Below are positions 17,750-25,734 of a stretch of DNA of 64,000 bases, in pieces. Below the pieces are notes generated by a model. The model searched no databases, was not told where the DNA came from, and saw only the letters and a program-made list of their open reading frames with translations. The stretch lies in assembly GCF_021233415.1 (NCBI RefSeq), contig NZ_CP089466.1, positions 124,001 to 188,000 of the forward strand, in the 5' to 3' direction. A program made the position numbers and the translations under genes. Within the stretch, counting starts at the first letter, position 1. Every line of letters starts with the position of its first letter. The DNA is from Halobacterium litoreum. GTDB lineage: Archaea > Halobacteriota > Halobacteria > Halobacteriales > Halobacteriaceae.

Positions 17750-18747
17750 CCGACGCCCGGCGCGCGCTCGCGACGCCCGCACTCGCCGCCGGCTGGGTTG
17801 GCGTCGCGGTGGCCGCGCTGCCCTCGATTCTCGGCGTCTCGCTGTCGCCGACCGCGCGGTACGCGCCACTCGCCGCGAGCGTCGTCGTCTTCGGCCTCCC
17901 GCACGGCGCCATCGACTGGGTGGCGCTTCCCCGGGCAGTCACCGGGAAATTCACCGCCCGATGGCTCCCCGTGGTCGGCGCGCTCTACCTCCTGTTGGGC
18001 GGCGCGTACGCCGCGGTCTGGTTCCTGTGGCCGGTCCCGGCGGCGCTCGCGTTCGTCGCGCTGACGTGGTTCCACTGGGGGCAGGGCGACATCTACCCCC
18101 TGCGAGCGTTCGCGGGCGCGGACCACCTCGACTCGCGGGGCGTGCGCGCCGGCACGCTCCTCGTGCGCGGCGGCCTCCCGATGCTCGTTCCTCTGCTCGG
18201 CCACCCCGAGACGTACCGCGACGTGGTGGCCGCGTTCGCCGCGCCGTTCGGCGGGCGCGTCGGCGACCTCGCCATCTTCGACTCCGAAGTCCGATTCGCG
18301 CTCGGCGTCGCGTTCGCCGCGCTCACTGTGGGGACGCTCGCGGCGGGCCGACTGGCCGCCGAGAACCGGCGCGCGTGGCGCGTGGACGCCGGCGAGACCC
18401 TCGGCCTGTGGGCGTTCTTCCTCGTCGCTCCGCCCGTGTTCGCGGTGGGCGTCTACTTCTGTCTCTGGCACTCGGTCCGCCACGTCGCGCGCGCCGTCGA
18501 ACTCGACGACCGGTCTCGGCCGGCGCTCGCGCGCGGCGACCTCCTCGGGCCGCTCCGCCGGTTCGCCGTCGAAGCCGCGCCGCTCACGGCGGCCGCGCTC
18601 GCCCTGCTAGGTGGTCTCGCCGTCGTCGTTCCGGACCCGCCGACGACGCTCTCGGGGTGGTCGGGCCTCTACCTCGCGTTCGTCGCGATACTCACGCTCC
18701 CGCACGTCGCGGTGGTGACGTGGATGGACCGCGCGCAGGGCGCGTGA
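17740..18747 (+). CDS. blh: Brp/Blh family beta-carotene 15,15'-dioxygenase (retinal synthesis)
   Basis: Membrane iron enzyme that splits beta-carotene into two retinals for rhodopsins. The 335-residue product has about eight hydrophobic segments. The family histidines are in place: GLPHGAIDW (H55), WFHWGQGD (H112) and WHSVRH (H244, H248), plus LPHV (H322). It starts inside the end of crtY, so the pair makes retinal from lycopene as one unit. No opsin gene lies in the window. Brp and Blh cannot be separated by eye. Confidence 0.9.
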   Translation: MGVADARRALATPALAAGWVGVAVAALPSILGVSLSPTARYAPLAASVVVFGLPHGAIDWVALPRAVTGKFTARWLPVVGALYLLLGGAYAAVWFLWPVPAALAFVALTWFHWGQGDIYPLRAFAGADHLDSRGVRAGTLLVRGGLPMLVPLLGHPETYRDVVAAFAAPFGGRVGDLAIFDSEVRFALGVAFAALTVGTLAAGRLAAENRRAWRVDAGETLGLWAFFLVAPPVFAVGVYFCLWHSVRHVARAVELDDRSRPALARGDLLGPLRRFAVEAAPLTAAALALLGGLAVVVPDPPTTLSGWSGLYLAFVAILTLPHVAVVTWMDRAQGA

Positions 18748-18762
18748 GCGGCGGACGGGACT

Positions 18763-18778
18763 GAAAACGTTTACCTCC
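18763..18778 (+). promoter_or_regulatory. Core promoter of atpD, same 16-mer as upstream of etfBA
   Basis: GAAAACGTTTACCTCC with TATA-like GTTTAC lies about 41 nt before the atpD ATG and 16 nt after the blh stop. It suggests atpD has its own start site despite lying downstream of crtY-blh. Confidence 0.45.
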
Positions 18779-18809
18779 CCGCGGGAATTAGCCCCGTCCA
18801 AGAGACCGC

Positions 18810-19508
18810 ATGGCTCAGGACATCAAGCCGACCCGGAAGAATTTGATGGAGATCGAGGACCGCATCGAACTCTCCGAGCGAGGCCACGACACGCTCGAAC
18901 AGAAGCGAGACGGCCTCATCATGGAGTTCATGGACATCCTCGACCAGGCACAGGACGTCCGCGAGGGCCTCGAATCGGACTACGACACCGCCCAGAAGAA
19001 GATCAACATGGCGCGCGCGATGGAGGGCGACATCGCGGTGCGCGGCGCGGCCGCGGCGCTCGAAGAACACCCCGAAATCACGGTCGAATCCCGGAACATC
19101 ATGGGCGTCGTCGTCCCGCAAATCGAGTCCTCGAAGGTGAAAAAGAGCCTCGACGAGCGCGGCTACGGCATTCTCGGCACGAGCGCGCGCATCGACGAGG
19201 CCGCCGAGGCCTACGAGGAACTGCTCGAATCCATCGTGCTCGCGGCTGAGGTCGAGACGGCGATGAAGAAGATGCTGACGGAAATCGAGACGACCAAGCG
19301 CCGCGTGAACGCCCTGGAGTTCAAACTCCTGCCGGACCTCTACGAGGGCCAGGAGTACATCGAGCAGAAACTCGAAGAGCAGGAACGCGAGGAGATCTTC
19401 CGCATGAAGAAGGTGAAGGCGAAGAAAGAGGAGGAGGAAGACGAGGAAGAAGAGCAGGCGCTCGAAGAGGCCGGCCGCGCGGAGACGCGCACGCCGTCGG
19501 ACGACTGA
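18810..19508 (+). CDS. atpD: A-type ATP synthase subunit D (central shaft)
   Basis: Central rotor shaft subunit of 232 residues, forming a long two-helix coiled coil with the conserved [10 protein letters not shown] and [18 protein letters not shown] blocks near the N-terminus and [10 protein letters not shown] about residue 158. The last 40 residues are an exceptionally acidic tail (a [15 protein letters not shown] run), common in haloarchaeal D subunits. Although a core ATP synthase gene, it is separated from atpB by crtY-blh and has its own TATA-like element. Confidence 0.95.
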   Translation: MAQDIKPTRKNLMEIEDRIELSERGHDTLEQKRDGLIMEFMDILDQAQDVREGLESDYDTAQKKINMARAMEGDIAVRGAAAALEEHPEITVESRNIMGVVVPQIESSKVKKSLDERGYGILGTSARIDEAAEAYEELLESIVLAAEVETAMKKMLTEIETTKRRVNALEFKLLPDLYEGQEYIEQKLEEQEREEIFRMKKVKAKKEEEEDEEEEQALEEAGRAETRTPSDD

Positions 19509-19546
19509 GCCGGGTCGCCTAAGTCGCCGCCGACGTACGTCGAGCC

Positions 19547-19939
19547 ATGAGTTGTCCGAACTGCGGCGGCGACGAACTCGCTTTTCGCGTTCCCGATTCC
19601 GTCCGCGAGCACCTGCCGGACGACCGCGCGGGCGCGACGCTCTGTGACACGTGTCTCCGCGTCTCCCCGAGCGACAGCGTGCCCGACGACTACCCCGACT
19701 TCTCGACCGTGAGCGACGCGTTCCCCGAGGACGGCGAGACGGGCGCGGTGCTCGCGTGCCTGCTCGCGCTGCTCGACCGCCTCGTCTTGCACCGGGAGGA
19801 CGCGGACGCCGTCGCCGCCATCGCGGAGCGCCGGGGCGTGGACGTGCTGTTGTTCCTCGACCGGCTCGCCGCCGACTCGGGTCTGGACCCCGAACTGGAC
19901 GTGACCCGGCGCCGCGAGCAACTCGAACAGCTCATCTGA
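19547..19939 (+). CDS. Small zinc-ribbon haloarchaeal protein (DUF6276-like)
   Basis: Acidic protein of 130 residues with an N-terminal zinc ribbon: CPNC at residues 3-6 and CDTC near residues 32-35. The remainder is helical and includes LACLLALLDRLVLHREDADA. It resembles an uncharacterised haloarchaeal family that I recall as DUF6276; the family name is tentative. It follows atpD by 38 nt on the same strand and may be co-transcribed. No function is known. Confidence 0.72.
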   Translation: MSCPNCGGDELAFRVPDSVREHLPDDRAGATLCDTCLRVSPSDSVPDDYPDFSTVSDAFPEDGETGAVLACLLALLDRLVLHREDADAVAAIAERRGVDVLLFLDRLAADSGLDPELDVTRRREQLEQLI

Positions 19940-19976
19940 GCCACGCAGTTAACACGCCGGCGTCCGAACGCGACGT

Positions 19977-21533
19977 ATGAACACGGAGTGGGCGGACGCC
20001 GACCGGTTGGCCGACCTTCGCGAGGCGCTCGTCGTCGCGGGGGACCGCGCGAGCGTCGCCGTCGAAGCGCCGTACACGGGCGAGCAGATTGCCTCGATTC
20101 CCGACGGCACCGAGGCCGACGCGGCCGCCGCCTACGAGCGCGCTCGCGACGCGCAAGCCGAGTGGGCCGAGCGCCCGGTCGCGGAGCGCGTCGCCGTCCT
20201 CGACCGGTACGCCGAGCGCGTGCTGGACGCCCGAGACTCGCTTCTGGACCTCGCGCAACTGGAGACCGGGAAGTCCCGCCGTGACGCCGTCGAGGAGGTG
20301 TTGGACGTGGCGGCGACGGCGAGTCACTACGCGAACGTCGCGCCCGACCTCCTCGAAAGCGAGCGCCGCGGCGGCGCGGTCCCCGGCCTGACGAAGACGA
20401 CGGTCCACCGTCACCCGGTGGGCGTCGTCGGCGTCGTCTCGCCGTGGAACTACCCCATCACGCTCGCCGTCTCGGACGCTCTCCCGGCGCTCGCGGCGGG
20501 GAACGCCGTCGTCCTGAAGCCCGCCGAGCAGACCACGCACACCGCGTTGCTCGCGCGCCGCCTGCTCGTGGACGCCGGCCTCCCCCCGGACTTGCTCTGC
20601 GTCGTCCCCGGCGAGGGTGCACGCGCAGGGGCGGCCGTCGTGGACCGCGCCGACTACGTCTGCTTCACGGGGTCGACCGCCGCGGGCCGAGAGGTGGCGG
20701 CGCAGGCGGGGCGGAATCTCGTGGACTGCTCGCTGGAACTCGGCGGGAAGAACCCCCTGCTCGTGCTGGACGACGCCGACCCCGAGGCGGCCGCGGAGGG
20801 TGCGGCCCGCGCGTGCTTCGCGAACGCCGGCCAGCTCTGCGTCAGTACGGAACGCCTCTACGTCCACGACGCCGTCTACGAGGACTTCCGGGACGCGTTC
20901 GTCGGCGAGGTCCGTGACCGCCGACTCGGCGCGGGGTTCGACTACGCGGCCGACGTGGGGTCGCTCCAGTCCGCCGCGCAACTCCGGAAGACGGCCCGGC
21001 ACGTCACCGACGCCGTCGAGCGCGGCGCGTCCGTGCTGGCGGGCGGCCGGGAGCGCTCGGACCTCGGGCCGTACTTCCACGAACCCACGATTCTGGCGGA
21101 CGTGACCCCCGAGATGGCGGTCCACGACGAGGAGACGTTCGGGCCGGTGGTGAGTCTCTACCGGGTCGAAAGCGCGGACGAGGCCGTCGCGCGCGCGAAC
21201 GACTCCGACTACGGCCTGAACGCGTCGGTGTGGACCGAAGACACCGACCGCGGGGAGCGCGTCGCGCGCCGCGTTCAGTGTGGCACCGTCAACGTCAACG
21301 AGGGGTACGTCGCGACGTGGGCGTCGCTCGACGCGCCGATGGGCGGCGTCGGCGACTCCGGCATCGGGCGACGGCACGGCGACGACGGCCTCCTGAAGTA
21401 CACCGAGTCCCAGACCGTCGCGGTCCAGCGCGGCCCCCGCATCGACACCGGGCCGCTCCCGACCGGGCTGTGGGCGCGCGCGATGACGACCGGCACGCGC
21501 CTGCTCTCGAAGCTCCCGGGGTGGGCGCGGTGA
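19977..21533 (+). CDS. NAD(P)-dependent aldehyde dehydrogenase (succinate-semialdehyde dehydrogenase-like)
   Basis: ALDH superfamily enzyme of 518 residues oxidising an aldehyde to its acid. Catalytic residues are intact: Glu254 in LELGGKNP and Cys288 in NAGQLCVS, with VVSPWNYPITL and FTGSTAAGREVA cofactor motifs before them. The sequence type resembles succinate-semialdehyde dehydrogenases, but its coupling to the next gene (stop overlapping the next start) suggests a substrate made or used by that SDR enzyme, possibly a longer-chain aldehyde. The C-terminal 40 residues (after YTESQTVAVQRG) extend past the usual ALDH end. Confidence 0.88.
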   Translation: MNTEWADADRLADLREALVVAGDRASVAVEAPYTGEQIASIPDGTEADAAAAYERARDAQAEWAERPVAERVAVLDRYAERVLDARDSLLDLAQLETGKSRRDAVEEVLDVAATASHYANVAPDLLESERRGGAVPGLTKTTVHRHPVGVVGVVSPWNYPITLAVSDALPALAAGNAVVLKPAEQTTHTALLARRLLVDAGLPPDLLCVVPGEGARAGAAVVDRADYVCFTGSTAAGREVAAQAGRNLVDCSLELGGKNPLLVLDDADPEAAAEGAARACFANAGQLCVSTERLYVHDAVYEDFRDAFVGEVRDRRLGAGFDYAADVGSLQSAAQLRKTARHVTDAVERGASVLAGGRERSDLGPYFHEPTILADVTPEMAVHDEETFGPVVSLYRVESADEAVARANDSDYGLNASVWTEDTDRGERVARRVQCGTVNVNEGYVATWASLDAPMGGVGDSGIGRRHGDDGLLKYTESQTVAVQRGPRIDTGPLPTGLWARAMTTGTRLLSKLPGWAR

Positions 21534-22603
21534 GCGTCTTCCTCACCGGCTTCCCGGGGTTCCTCGGGTCCGCGCTCGTCGAGCGCCTGCTCGACCGAAC
21601 GGAGACGGTTCACTGTCTCGTCCAACCGAAGTACCGGGGCGCGGCCGAGGAGCGCGCCCGCAGTCTGGCCGGTGACGACTGGCGGAACCGAATCGTCCTC
21701 CACGACGGCGACATCACCGACCCCGACCTCGGTCTCGGCGACGAGTACGGCGCGCTCCAGCGGGAAGTCACCGAAGCGTTCCACCTCGCCGCCGTCTACG
21801 ACCTCGCCGTCGACCGCGCGGTCGGCGACGCCGTCAACGTCGACGGCACCGGTCACGTCCTCGACTTCGCCGAGGGCTGTGCCCTCCGACGGTTCCACTA
21901 CGTCAGCACGTGTTACGTGAGCGGCCGCCACGACGGCGTGTTCGGCCCCGACGACCTCGACGTGGGCCAGTCGTTCAACAACCACTACGAGGCGACGAAG
22001 TTCGAAGCCGAAGTCGACGTGCAGGAGCGGATGGGCGAGGAATTGCCGACGACTATCTACCGGCCCGCCATCGCCGTCGGGGACAGCGAGACCGGCGAGA
22101 CCCAGAAGTACGACGGCCCGTACTTCGTGTTGCGCTGGCTCCAGCGGTGCCCGGGAATCGCGCCACTGCCGGCGTTCCCGGGGATGGCCGCGACCGAACT
22201 CAACGTCGTGCCGCGGAACTACGTCGTGGACGCAATCGACCGCCTCAGCGAGCGCGAGAGCGACGACGCGTGCGCAGTCTACCAGCTCTGCGACCCGAAC
22301 CCGCCGACGATTCCCGAACTCACGCGCCTGTTCGCCGAGGCGACCGACACGCGCGTCCTCCCGGTGCCGACGACGCGCGCCCTCGCGAAGCGCGTCCTCG
22401 GTACCGGATTGGGCCGGCGCGTCGCGGGCATCCCGCCGGAGACGCTGGACTACTTCACGCACCCGACGCGGTACGTCGCGCCGAACGCCACCCGCGCGCT
22501 CGCCGGCACGGGCGTCTCCTGTCCGCCCTTCGAGTCCTACGTCGATGCGTTGGTCGCGTACGCCCGCGACCACCCCGGGGTCGGAGACGCGGCGATGACG
22601 TAG
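21530..22603 (+). CDS. Extended SDR / fatty acyl-CoA reductase-like NAD-binding protein
   Basis: Protein of 357 residues with the SDR glycine motif TGFPGFLG near the N-terminus, VNVDGTGHVLDFA (near residue 105), and the active-site Y-x-x-x-K as YEATK near residue 156. The layout and the STCYVSG and TIYRPAIAVGDSETGETQKYD blocks resemble the NAD-binding_4 / male-sterility domain of fatty acyl-CoA reductases and extended epimerases. A GTG at 21530 overlaps the ALDH stop; a GTG three codons upstream is an alternative. Substrate is unknown; coupling with the ALDH suggests linked reduction and oxidation of a carbonyl. Confidence 0.82.
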   Translation: MSVFLTGFPGFLGSALVERLLDRTETVHCLVQPKYRGAAEERARSLAGDDWRNRIVLHDGDITDPDLGLGDEYGALQREVTEAFHLAAVYDLAVDRAVGDAVNVDGTGHVLDFAEGCALRRFHYVSTCYVSGRHDGVFGPDDLDVGQSFNNHYEATKFEAEVDVQERMGEELPTTIYRPAIAVGDSETGETQKYDGPYFVLRWLQRCPGIAPLPAFPGMAATELNVVPRNYVVDAIDRLSERESDDACAVYQLCDPNPPTIPELTRLFAEATDTRVLPVPTTRALAKRVLGTGLGRRVAGIPPETLDYFTHPTRYVAPNATRALAGTGVSCPPFESYVDALVAYARDHPGVGDAAMT

Positions 22604-22644
22604 GCGGCAGTTGCACTTATCCCGTCTCGGCCGTAACCCCCGGT

Positions 22645-23301
22645 GTGGACTCCCCGCACGAGATTCTCGACGTCGCCCCCGACGCGGACGACGAGGCGAT
22701 CGAGCGGGCGTACCGCCGGAAGGTGATGGAGACCCACCCCGACCAGGGCGGCTCCACCGAGGCGTTCCAGTTGGTTCGCGCCGCCTACGACGCCATCGAG
22801 GCCGGCGAAACCGGGGAGTTCGACGAGACCGCTGTGGACACCGACCCCGAGAACGTCGACCGGAAACCGGCGTCCGCCGAGACCACCGTGGAGTACCTGA
22901 ACTACGACGCCATCGAGGACTACGAGTGGACGCTGGACGACGACGACCTCTTCGAGAAGGCCGACACCACCGACCTCGACCCCCTCGACCACGGCGAGTT
23001 CGTCGTGGAGCCCGGCGAGTCGCTGCTGGAAGCCGCGGAGCGCCGCGGGTACGCGTGGCCGTACGCCTGTCGCGGCGGCGCCTGTGCGAACTGCGCCGTC
23101 GCGCTCGTCGACGGCGAACTCTCACAGCCCACCGACCACATCCTCGACGACGACCTCCTCGACCGGGACTTCCGCCTCTCGTGTAACGGCGTCCCGCTCT
23201 CCGGCGAACTGAAGGTCGTCTACAACGTCAAACACCTCCCCGGGCTCGACGAACTCCGCCTGCCGCCGTACCCCTTCGAACTCGCGCACGCCGACGACTG
23301 A
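22645..23301 (+). CDS. J-domain fused to haloarchaeal 2Fe-2S ferredoxin
   Basis: The 218-residue product has two modules. Residues 3-55 are a DnaJ-type J domain with the diagnostic HPD at 31-33 and a following QGGS loop. Residues 80-200 are a plant-type 2Fe-2S ferredoxin with cluster cysteines C142, C147, C150 and C180. It retains the acidic haloarchaeal N-terminal insertion (TVEYLNYDAIEDYEWTLDDD, from about 81). A GTG start at 22645 is needed to include the J helix I. The J domain would recruit DnaK (Hsp70), so a role in Fe-S cluster assembly or electron supply to a chaperone client is conceivable but inferred. It lies between the SDR gene and pirin, all on the plus strand. Confidence 0.88.
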   Translation: MDSPHEILDVAPDADDEAIERAYRRKVMETHPDQGGSTEAFQLVRAAYDAIEAGETGEFDETAVDTDPENVDRKPASAETTVEYLNYDAIEDYEWTLDDDDLFEKADTTDLDPLDHGEFVVEPGESLLEAAERRGYAWPYACRGGACANCAVALVDGELSQPTDHILDDDLLDRDFRLSCNGVPLSGELKVVYNVKHLPGLDELRLPPYPFELAHADD

Positions 23302-23383
23302 CCGGCCGCCGACCACTCCCGCGAAGGCGGTCGGTCTCGCCGCGCGCGGAACCCACTTCTTCGCTCGGCCCGAGTCCTCACGC

Positions 23384-24148
23384 ATGGAGGATTCCGCGTC
23401 GGGCCGAACGAAACCGCGAATCCACGCCCTCGGGCGAACCGACGTCTCTCGGAACCAGGGGAAGTTCCGGACGCACTTCAACTTCCCCGGGCGCGCGCTC
23501 CCGGACCACGGCGACCACGGCTACGGGCCGCTGGCGACGGTCGTCGAGTCGTTCATGGACCCGGGGACGCTGATTCGCATGCACCAGCACCGCGAGGAGG
23601 AAATCATCTCGTGGGTGCCAGCGGGCGTGATGCGCCACGACGACGGCGAGGGCAACGAACTCGTCACCGACCCCGACCACCTGATGGTGATGAACGCGGG
23701 CGAGGGGTTCTGGCACGCCGAGGAGACGCTCGACGACGACCCGCCGCTACGCATGCTCCAGATTTTCGTGCGCCCGCACAGCCTCGGTCTCGAACCCGGC
23801 ATCCAGCACGAGCCGATTCCGGACCCGACGCCGAACGCGTGGCGCCACCTCTTCGGCCCCGAGGGCGGCGACGCGCCGCTGTACGTCCGCAACGAGGTCG
23901 ACTTCTACGACTGCCGCCTCGACGCGGACGCGACGGTCTCGCTCCCCTCGAAACCCGGCCGGGACACCTACCTCTACGTGTTCGACGGCGCCGTCGAACT
24001 CGAAGACACCAGCCTCGGGTACACGGAGAGCGCGCTCGTCACCGGCGACGGCGACGTGTCGGTGACCGCCACCGAGGACTCGACGCTCGTCGCGTTCTCC
24101 ATCGACCCCGACGCGCCCGTCACGCGACAGGGGACCATCGGGCGGTAA
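23384..24148 (+). CDS. Pirin family cupin protein
   Basis: Bicupin of 254 residues. The N-terminal cupin has the metal motif MHQHREEEIISWV (near residues 66-78) and a later GFWHAEE His/Glu motif. The C-terminal half is a second, degenerate cupin (DTYLYVFDGAVEL). The GTDV-type opening and the PNAWRHLFGPEGGDAPL block fit YhhW/pirin relatives, some of which have quercetinase activity. Its physiological substrate is unknown. Its 3' side faces the structured repeat element. Confidence 0.87.
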   Translation: MEDSASGRTKPRIHALGRTDVSRNQGKFRTHFNFPGRALPDHGDHGYGPLATVVESFMDPGTLIRMHQHREEEIISWVPAGVMRHDDGEGNELVTDPDHLMVMNAGEGFWHAEETLDDDPPLRMLQIFVRPHSLGLEPGIQHEPIPDPTPNAWRHLFGPEGGDAPLYVRNEVDFYDCRLDADATVSLPSKPGRDTYLYVFDGAVELEDTSLGYTESALVTGDGDVSVTATEDSTLVAFSIDPDAPVTRQGTIGR

Positions 24149-24170
24149 GCCGCAACCCCGAAAAACACGC

Positions 24171-24327
24171 CGAGCATCCGCGATCGCCACCGGCGCTCGC
24201 GGTTCACAGCGCGCGAAGCGCGCTGGCGGCGAGGACCCCCAACGGGGGTCTGACGCCGCTTTTTCCCCAAGTTTTTGCCGAACGAGAGGCGCGCTCCGCG
24301 CGCCCCTCGTGCAGCGCAAAAAGTGGG
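24171..24327 (-). repeat. Composite structured repeat element, copy 1 (between pirin and prf1)
   Basis: Read from the prf1 stop (minus strand) the order is: ACCCACTTTTTGCGCTGC box; hairpin 3 (ACGAG-a-GGCGCGC with GCGCGCC-c-CTCGT, 24282-24310); a box TCGGCAAAAACTTGGGGAAA continuing AAGCGGC; hairpin 2 (GACCCCC/GGGGGTC, 24234-24250); hairpin 1 (CAGCGCGC/GCGCGCTG, 24207-24225); and an end box GCGGATGCTCG. The same order with different hairpin sequences occurs at 41440-41609. The AAAAA and TTTTT boxes can themselves pair around hairpin 3. The element begins 2 nt after the prf1 stop. Confidence 0.75.
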
Positions 24328-24329
24328 TT

Positions 24330-25580
24330 CTAGACGCCCGTGCCGTACCGCAGGAGACCCGCAAAGCCGCCGAACGCCGTCAGCAGTTGTTCGCCTTTCT
24401 CGAAGTCGGTGGAGATGAAGTGGGTGTCGGTGCCGCGCTGGTCGGCGATGTCCATGAGGTGGTCGATGGCGTCCTCGCGTTCGACGACTTCGGCGTCCTC
24501 GCCGCAGTCGCTACACTCGTGGTCGGGGGTGTCGCTGCGCTGGGAGATGAGTTCGCGTTCTTCGTGCTCGTTGGGGCACTCGTAGGTGACGACGTCCTTC
24601 CGGAGGTCCTCGGAGATGAGCAGCGTTTCGACGGAGCCCATGACGAGGTTCTTGCGCGTCGGCTCGAACCCGTAGGTGGCGAGGTCGCCGCCGTTGAGTT
24701 CCTTGAAGAACTCCTCCATGTCCGCCTTGTCGTCCATCAGGTCGGCTTCCGCGAGCGTGTCCTGTGCGCGGTCGACGAGTTCTTTCAGGCCGGATTCGTC
24801 GGTGTAGGAGACGTCGAACTTCCCGAGGACTTTGTCTTGGAGTTCGTGGTGGAGGTAGTCGCCGTCGAGGAACTCGTCTTTGGTCGGTGAGGGGCCGCCG
24901 ACGAGGATGCCGTCGAGTTCGTGGCGTTTGGCGACGAAGAGGTCGTCTGCCATCTCCGCGATTTCCTGGTAGAAGTTGTCGATGGCTTCGAGGCGGAGGC
25001 GGGCGAATCGCTGTGCGGACTGACCACCTTTCCGCTGTTTGCCGGGGACGAGGCTGGACGCGGACTTGACGGCCTCGATGCGTTTGCCCTTCAGCCAGCC
25101 GACGTTGGCTTCGCGGCGGTCGAGGACGATGAGGCCATACAAGCCCTTGTCCCCGAGCATCTCTTCGAGGGGTTCCGTGAGGAACGCGGAGTCGCAGTGG
25201 TAGCGGAACGACTCGATGGGCTGGGGCGGCGATTCGAGGACTTCGGTGACCATGTCGGTGCGCCCGCCGCCGGAGTCGACCGCGCCGGAGAAGATGACCA
25301 TCCCGTTGTCCGGCGGGAAGGTGTCGTAGTACCGGAGGCGGTCCTTGATGGACGTGAGGGCGTCCTGGACGTTCGTCCGCGTCTGCTTGGACTTGATGTT
25401 CGAGGCTTCGGAGTGTTCCTGGGTGACGTGGGCGACGACGTCCGAGACCTGCTTGTCCGGGGGGATGTAGATGGTGACGAGTTGCGTGCCACTCCCCTCG
25501 TAGTCTTTGAGTTCCTCGATGACTTTCTGGAACTCGTACTTGCGTCGGTCCTCGGACGGTACCTCGTCCTGTTCGCTCAT
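24330..25580 (-). CDS. prf1: Peptide chain release factor aRF-1
   Basis: Archaeal class I release factor that recognises all three stop codons and triggers peptidyl-tRNA hydrolysis. The 416-residue product from the ATG at 25580 has the stop-decoding NIKS motif at 61-64, the catalytic GGQ at 185-187, and a C-terminal domain with the CPNEHE and CSDCGED zinc-like cysteines. The length matches archaeal aRF1. A longer frame to 25802 lacks halophilic character upstream. Its stop codon lies 2 nt from the structured repeat element. It is divergent from the minD-like gene. Confidence 0.96.
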   Translation of the reverse strand: MSEQDEVPSEDRRKYEFQKVIEELKDYEGSGTQLVTIYIPPDKQVSDVVAHVTQEHSEASNIKSKQTRTNVQDALTSIKDRLRYYDTFPPDNGMVIFSGAVDSGGGRTDMVTEVLESPPQPIESFRYHCDSAFLTEPLEEMLGDKGLYGLIVLDRREANVGWLKGKRIEAVKSASSLVPGKQRKGGQSAQRFARLRLEAIDNFYQEIAEMADDLFVAKRHELDGILVGGPSPTKDEFLDGDYLHHELQDKVLGKFDVSYTDESGLKELVDRAQDTLAEADLMDDKADMEEFFKELNGGDLATYGFEPTRKNLVMGSVETLLISEDLRKDVVTYECPNEHEERELISQRSDTPDHECSDCGEDAEVVEREDAIDHLMDIADQRGTDTHFISTDFEKGEQLLTAFGGFAGLLRYGTGV

Positions 25581-25734
25581 TGCGGCGAAATAGCCGGCCA
25601 GCGGGTAAGTAACCTTTGACCTGCTAGACGACCACTCGCGTGGCGTTGCGGGCGCTCTATCGGTGTCTTCCCTGCGTGCGCGCTCGTCGACGCCCGCCAA
25701 ACGCTTTATGTCGCAGTGTGCGTAGGCGTAGGCA

